A stretch of 9,999 nt of DNA from Candidatus Arcticimaribacter sp. (GTDB taxonomy: Bacteria > Bacteroidota > Bacteroidia > Flavobacteriales > Flavobacteriaceae), in the NCBI GenBank assembly GCA_011526335.1, contig WTJB01000248.1, forward strand, positions 1-9,999, given 5' to 3'. Numbering within the stretch: position 1 is the stretch's first letter; each line of letters starts with the position of its first letter. The notes beneath the pieces were generated by a model. It did not search any database. It was given only the letters and a program-made list of their open reading frames with translations, and was not told the DNA's origin. The translations under genes and the position numbers were made by a program. This document shows, in pieces, positions 6,603 through 9,999 of the stretch.

Positions 6603-7745
6603 TCATTGATAAAATCGAACATAATCTATTTCCATAGTATCTTGACTGAATGAAGCTGGGATATTTCCACCCATAACTCCTCCCATTGCAATATTCAACA
6701 ATAAATAATGTGGGTTATCGTAAGGGACATTGCTTGTGTTTGATAAGCTAACCAGTAGTTTATTGTCAATATAAATTTTCAATGAACTTCTATTCCATTC
6801 CAAGGAGTAAAGATGGAAATTATCTGTCAGGCTTGAAATACCTAATTGTTGTATGGTTTTTTGCAACCCATAATTCTGATATTCATTACTGTTGGTATCA
6901 GCCCAATGGAAATGTCCTTGAACTTGAGTTTTATCCCAACCATTTTGTTCCATCAAGTCAATTTCTCCACAAGCTGGCCAACCTACACTACCTGCCGTAT
7001 TTCCGTGGTAGTTTCCTCTCTCGTTAATGTTTGTACCTAGGGTCCATATTGCTGGCCAGGTGCCTGCACTCTCAGGAAGTTTTGCGCTAACATCAATTCT
7101 TCCATACTGCATGTCAAATTTTGAATTTAACCTTGCTGACGTATAGTTTTTACGGCTCCCTGCATAGATATAGCTTTCACGTTTAGCCACTATTTTAAGT
7201 GTTCCGTCACTCACATAAGAATTGTCCCTTCTGTCGGTGTAATGTTGCTCTTCATTATTGGCCCATCCGCCACCAAAAATAGGAATATACTGTAAATGCC
7301 ATTTGGAATCTAAAGGTGCCCCACTATAGTTAAATTCATCATTCCATACGAGGGTTAAACCACTATAATTGGTTACGTCTTCACTGTTATCAATTGCGCC
7401 AACGGGGCTTCCAGATCCTTGTGATCCGTCAGCAGTTGTAATTTCTACTTCAAAGGTTTTATAGGTATAATCTTCCCCCTGACTATCGAAAAAAGCCCAA
7501 ACCCCAATAGTATACGTACCTTGATCTGAATACTGATGCTCTATTTGACCTGTCGTCTCGTTGTATACGGCGTTATCTCCAAATGAAAAACGATAATTTA
7601 CCGCACCTTCTGCATTTGCATCTACAACGATAGTTCCTCTTTCACCTAGGGTGACATTTACATTAAGTTCTCCTTTATTATCTTTTGAGCATGCGAAGTT
7701 GAAGAACAGTAAAACGATGAAGTAAGTTATTTGTTTAACAGCCAT
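6603..7745 (-). CDS. GH16 family endo-beta-1,3-glucanase (laminarinase-like) lipoprotein with PKD-like domain
   Basis: The product has 380 residues. The N-terminal hydrophobic segment ends FNFAC, giving a likely lipidated Cys19 with a relaxed lipobox, followed by SKDNKGE, a possible surface-export signal. Residues 28-102 look like a PKD-type beta-sandwich (FSFGD at 53-57, HQYSDQGTYTIGVWA at 70-84). A Gly/Ser linker follows at 107-116. Residues 128-380 are a GH16 domain: LVWNDEFN, GTWPAIWTLG at 228-237, and the catalytic GEIDLMEQNG. In that motif E261 is the expected nucleophile, E266 the acid/base, and D263 lies between them, the ExDxxE form typical of beta-1,3-glucan-active members. The protein stops right at the end of the domain (DYVRFYQ), with no secretion tail. 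Expected reaction: internal cleavage of beta-1,3-glucan at the cell surface, releasing oligosaccharides for SusC/SusD. Substrate assignment rests on family and context. A hairpin with a T-tract lies immediately before the start codon. Confidence 0.93.
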   Translation of the reverse strand: MAVKQITYFIVLLFFNFACSKDNKGELNVNVTLGERGTIVVDANAEGAVNYRFSFGDNAVYNETTGQIEHQYSDQGTYTIGVWAFFDSQGEDYTYKTFEVEITTADGSQGSGSPVGAIDNSEDVTNYSGLTLVWNDEFNYSGAPLDSKWHLQYIPIFGGGWANNEEQHYTDRRDNSYVSDGTLKIVAKRESYIYAGSRKNYTSARLNSKFDMQYGRIDVSAKLPESAGTWPAIWTLGTNINERGNYHGNTAGSVGWPACGEIDLMEQNGWDKTQVQGHFHWADTNSNEYQNYGLQKTIQQLGISSLTDNFHLYSLEWNRSSLKIYIDNKLLVSLSNTSNVPYDNPHYLLLNIAMGGVMGGNIPASFSQDTMEIDYVRFYQ

Positions 7746-7757
7746 ATTTTATCAATT

Positions 7758-7789
7758 AAAAAGCTATCCTGCGTGAGCAGGATAGCTTT
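7758..7789 (-). terminator. Terminator-like hairpin between the binding protein and GH16
   Basis: AAAGCTATCCTGC (7760-7772) and its exact complement (7777-7789) form a 13-bp perfect stem with the loop GTGA. On the minus strand the stem is followed by five T. The T-tract ends only 12 bases before the GH16 start codon. The element could be a partial terminator, an attenuator, or a stabiliser of the upstream messenger after processing. Confidence 0.8.
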
Positions 7790-7809
7790 AAGTTTAACTA
7801 ATTATTTTT

Positions 7810-9855
7810 TTAGTCAAATGAAGTGATTACAAAATCTGTAACAGTCACATTTGCATTTCGTGTCACCAAATAAAATAATGCAGAGCTATAAGTATTTGCT
7901 GCATCTTGGGGAGGAATTTCAACGGTATAACTAGTTACATCCACACCTGAAATTGTTGTGTTTGCGGTGTTAAATGAGGGTTCAGTATCAGGATAAGGCA
8001 ATCTTTCAAATCTGAAATATACCTCAACATCTGTTCCTTCTGTTGATGCATTAAAGGTAATTCTTCCACCATTTGGGAAAGACATTGGATAGATATCAGC
8101 GTTATTGTTTGCAAATCCAGCCCAACCCTCTGCACCATCAGGGAAGTTATACGTCCCAGAAGCAGTCACCGTAGCACCACCAAAAGTACCATCGTAGGAA
8201 GGCGAGTAATTTGTTCCTGAAGGAGGAGCATCATACTCACGAATTGTAACATTTGAAATATTCACTTCAGCATCTCTCGTTACAAGATACATTAGAGCTG
8301 AACTGAAAGTATTTTCTGCATCTTGAGGTTGAATTTCAACGGTATACTCTCTTTGTTCGCTACCACTGACGGTAACCTGTCCTGTATTAAATGAAGGTTC
8401 AGTATCAGGATAGGGTAGTCGTTCAAATCTAAAGTAAACCGCTACGTCAGCAGAAACAGCTGAAGCTGTAAACGTGATACGTCCTCCATGTGGGAAAGAT
8501 AGAGGGTACATGTCTGCGTTGTTATTCGCAAATCCAGCCCAAGCTTCAGCTCCGCTTGGGAAATTATATGTACCGTCTGTTACAGTAGCACCGCCAAATG
8601 AACCATCGTATTGTCCAACACTGTCGGTTCCAGAGTCAGATCCACCACCATAGAAATAGATGTTATCGAAATACACATCACCATTTCCAGTTACTTTGAG
8701 TTGGAAAACATCCTCTAGATTTACAACGCTTGCAAAGTGGCTAAGGTCAATGTCAACGCTATTCCATTCTCCTGGTGCTGATGTAACATCAAGAGCGTAG
8801 CCGATTTCATCAGGAGCGTCTCCTTCATCATCACCATCAGGGCTGATCAAGAAAAATTCAAGCGTAGTTGCGTCACCACTAAAGTAGTCAATATGAAGTC
8901 TTGCTTTACCAGAGACATCGATGGATGGGGTGATCTCTGTCCCTTGGTAGTTTAAGTTTTCGTATTTAAGCACAGTATTATCGGCAATCGTTTCTGTAGA
9001 TACGATGGTTGATTGACCCCAGTTAGGATTTAAATTACTTTCTACAGATGTATACTGATCACTGAAAATTGAAATCACTGTAGAAGGATCATACGTTGGA
9101 GGCGTTGGAGCAGTTGTTGGCGCAGAAGCTACGACTTCTTCTACAGGAGCAGCAAATCTGAAATTATCCACGTAGTAGGCCGTTTCTGCGGTATTCGCAA
9201 CATTATAACCCAAAATCATTGTGATAGTGTTGTAAATTCCATTTCTTTCACCACTTCTTTCTGGAATATTGAACACTAGAGTCTCCCACCCAGAACCTGT
9301 TGTTAATGCAAATAAGTCACCGGTCGATTTTTTTTCTTCGCTACCATTTGGCAAACCATCTTCTAATTTAAGCAAAACATTATGGTTTGGTCCTGGAGAG
9401 TAAAAATCAAGAGCAATAGCCTCCTGGCCAGATGGAAAATTGATCGCATTTTCAAGCATAAAGTAAAATCCAGCCCAAGACTCTACACCCACAGGTTCTG
9501 TAACCTTAATTACATTAGCAGATGTATTCACCCCAGTAGCATCTGGATTTGCAGAGTAGGAAACAGTGATACTATTTTCACCAACTGTTCCAAAAAAGCC
9601 CCAATTTCCTTGGCTTCTGTCATCTGGTTGAGCATTTTCCAAAGCAAAACTCGGACCAGTTTGTTCAAAAGTTAAGGTTCCCGTGTTAATGTCGGGGTCT
9701 GCTGCAATAAATACAGGGTCTTGTGTGTCGGTATCGTCTGGTACTTCGATCACAATCGTTCCTGTATCGTCATCATCGTCATTTTTGCCGCATGAAACGA
9801 CAAGAAAGATTGCCATTAAGGCATAAAAAGAGAAAAATTTGGTTTTCATAATCAT
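7810..9855 (-). CDS. Multimodular surface glycan-binding lipoprotein of a beta-glucan utilisation locus
   Basis: The product has 681 residues. The signal peptide ends VVSC with lipidation expected at Cys22, followed by GKNDDDDD, an acidic stretch of the kind that sends Bacteroidota lipoproteins to the cell surface. An acidic tether reaches to about 48. Module A spans about 58-236, then a Pro/Thr linker (240-255). Module B spans about 257-402 and ends in VYFDNIYFYGGG. Module C (416-542) and module D (554-681) are tandem copies, roughly 70% identical, each with a WAGFANNNAD stretch and YFRFERLPYPDTEPSFNT. No catalytic motif is seen, so its job should be holding glucan chains for the GH16 and SusD. 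It starts 11 bases after the SusD-like stop, implying co-transcription. Two in-frame ATGs (9855 and 9849) are possible; the second gives MKTKFFSF and is equally plausible. The product name is inferred from architecture and position; I cannot assign a numbered CBM family. Confidence 0.87.
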   Translation of the reverse strand: MIMKTKFFSFYALMAIFLVVSCGKNDDDDDTGTIVIEVPDDTDTQDPVFIAADPDINTGTLTFEQTGPSFALENAQPDDRSQGNWGFFGTVGENSITVSYSANPDATGVNTSANVIKVTEPVGVESWAGFYFMLENAINFPSGQEAIALDFYSPGPNHNVLLKLEDGLPNGSEEKKSTGDLFALTTGSGWETLVFNIPERSGERNGIYNTITMILGYNVANTAETAYYVDNFRFAAPVEEVVASAPTTAPTPPTYDPSTVISIFSDQYTSVESNLNPNWGQSTIVSTETIADNTVLKYENLNYQGTEITPSIDVSGKARLHIDYFSGDATTLEFFLISPDGDDEGDAPDEIGYALDVTSAPGEWNSVDIDLSHFASVVNLEDVFQLKVTGNGDVYFDNIYFYGGGSDSGTDSVGQYDGSFGGATVTDGTYNFPSGAEAWAGFANNNADMYPLSFPHGGRITFTASAVSADVAVYFRFERLPYPDTEPSFNTGQVTVSGSEQREYTVEIQPQDAENTFSSALMYLVTRDAEVNISNVTIREYDAPPSGTNYSPSYDGTFGGATVTASGTYNFPDGAEGWAGFANNNADIYPMSFPNGGRITFNASTEGTDVEVYFRFERLPYPDTEPSFNTANTTISGVDVTSYTVEIPPQDAANTYSSALFYLVTRNANVTVTDFVITSFD
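7813..8196 (-). repeat. Repeat unit D (second copy of the tandem binding module)
   Basis: This encodes residues 554-681 of the binding protein and is a copy of unit C, which lies 417 bases (139 codons) away. Similarity is visible at DNA level too: the 17-base string GGTTCAGTATCAGGATA occurs at 7979-7995 here and at 8396-8412 in the other copy. Differences are mostly at third codon positions and in loop segments, which points to an old duplication kept under selection. Confidence 0.85.
8230..8610 (-). repeat. Repeat unit C (first copy of the tandem binding module)
   Basis: This encodes residues 416-542 of the binding protein. Shared blocks with unit D include FGGATVT, WAGFANNNAD, GGRITF, YFRFERLPYPDTEPSFNT, YTVEI, PQDA, SSAL and YLVTR. 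The two units are joined by a short Pro/Gly/Ser linker (PPSGTNYSPS). Confidence 0.85.
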
Positions 9856-9866
9856 TGATTTAATTA

Positions 9867-9999
9867 TTAGTTATTAAAATATCCTTCATTTTGAGGATAA
9901 CCGGCTCCTAAAAGATCTAATACCCCTTGAGGGATGGGTAAGTTTACCATGTGTGGTTCGTATACTTCTGTTGGATTTACATGGTTTCTCGAATAATAT
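9867..9999 (-). CDS. SusD/RagB-like glycan-binding lipoprotein, C-terminal end only
   Basis: Forty-three codons and a TAA stop are visible before the right edge. The tail reads NLPIPQGVLDLLGAGYPQNEGY, close to the conserved end of SusD-family proteins, where a P-I-P-x-x-x-x-x-L stretch is followed by an N-x-G-Y motif near the stop. SusD proteins cap the SusC TonB-dependent transporter in the outer membrane and help capture oligosaccharides. The stop is 11 bases from the start of the surface glycan-binding protein, so the two are almost certainly in one operon. SusC and the operon promoter are expected beyond the window. Too little sequence is present to judge the sugar specificity. Confidence 0.85.
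   Translation of the reverse strand, partial: YYSRNHVNPTEVYEPHMVNLPIPQGVLDLLGAGYPQNEGYFNN

Overview
The window looks like chromosomal DNA from a member of the Bacteroidota, most likely a marine-type Flavobacteriaceae. The support is the protein families (SusD, surface glycan-binding lipoprotein, DUF5916, DUF2723), Bacteroidota-type promoters (TTTG-N19-TAnnTTTG), the lack of Shine-Dalgarno sequences, A-rich leaders, and lipoproteins with acidic residues after the lipidated cysteine. Placement below family level is not possible from this sequence. Every protein gene is on the minus strand; only a tRNA-Gln is on the plus strand.

Left part, 1-4106: a long DUF2723 (GT-C type glycosyltransferase-like) membrane protein runs off the left edge. 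Upstream of it are a single-domain asparaginase-like protein with a recognisable promoter, a divergent tRNA-Gln(UUG) ending in a strong hairpin terminator, and a small secreted protein of unknown function that converges on the same terminator. Centre, 4226-6430: a 734-residue secreted protein with a CBM9-like N-terminal domain and a DUF5916 beta-rich, probably outer-membrane-barrel region.

Right part, 6603-9999: the downstream half of a polysaccharide utilisation locus for a beta-1,3-glucan, probably laminarin. In transcription order (right to left) it holds the C-terminal end of a SusD-like protein, a 681-residue multimodular surface glycan-binding lipoprotein, and a lipoprotein GH16 endo-glucanase with a PKD-like domain. 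The SusC transporter and the operon promoter should lie beyond the right edge. The expected division of labour is that the GH16 cuts glucan at the cell surface, the binding protein and SusD hold the chain, and SusC imports the oligosaccharides.

The points most worth a second look are three. A 13-bp perfect hairpin with a T-tract sits directly in front of the GH16 start, leaving no room for a separate promoter, which suggests graded expression inside the operon. The binding protein has two near-identical tandem modules plus a more distant third copy sharing a WAGF motif. The utilisation locus is visibly more AT-rich than the genes to its left. I did not find a clearly unprecedented system; most of the window is well explained by known families.
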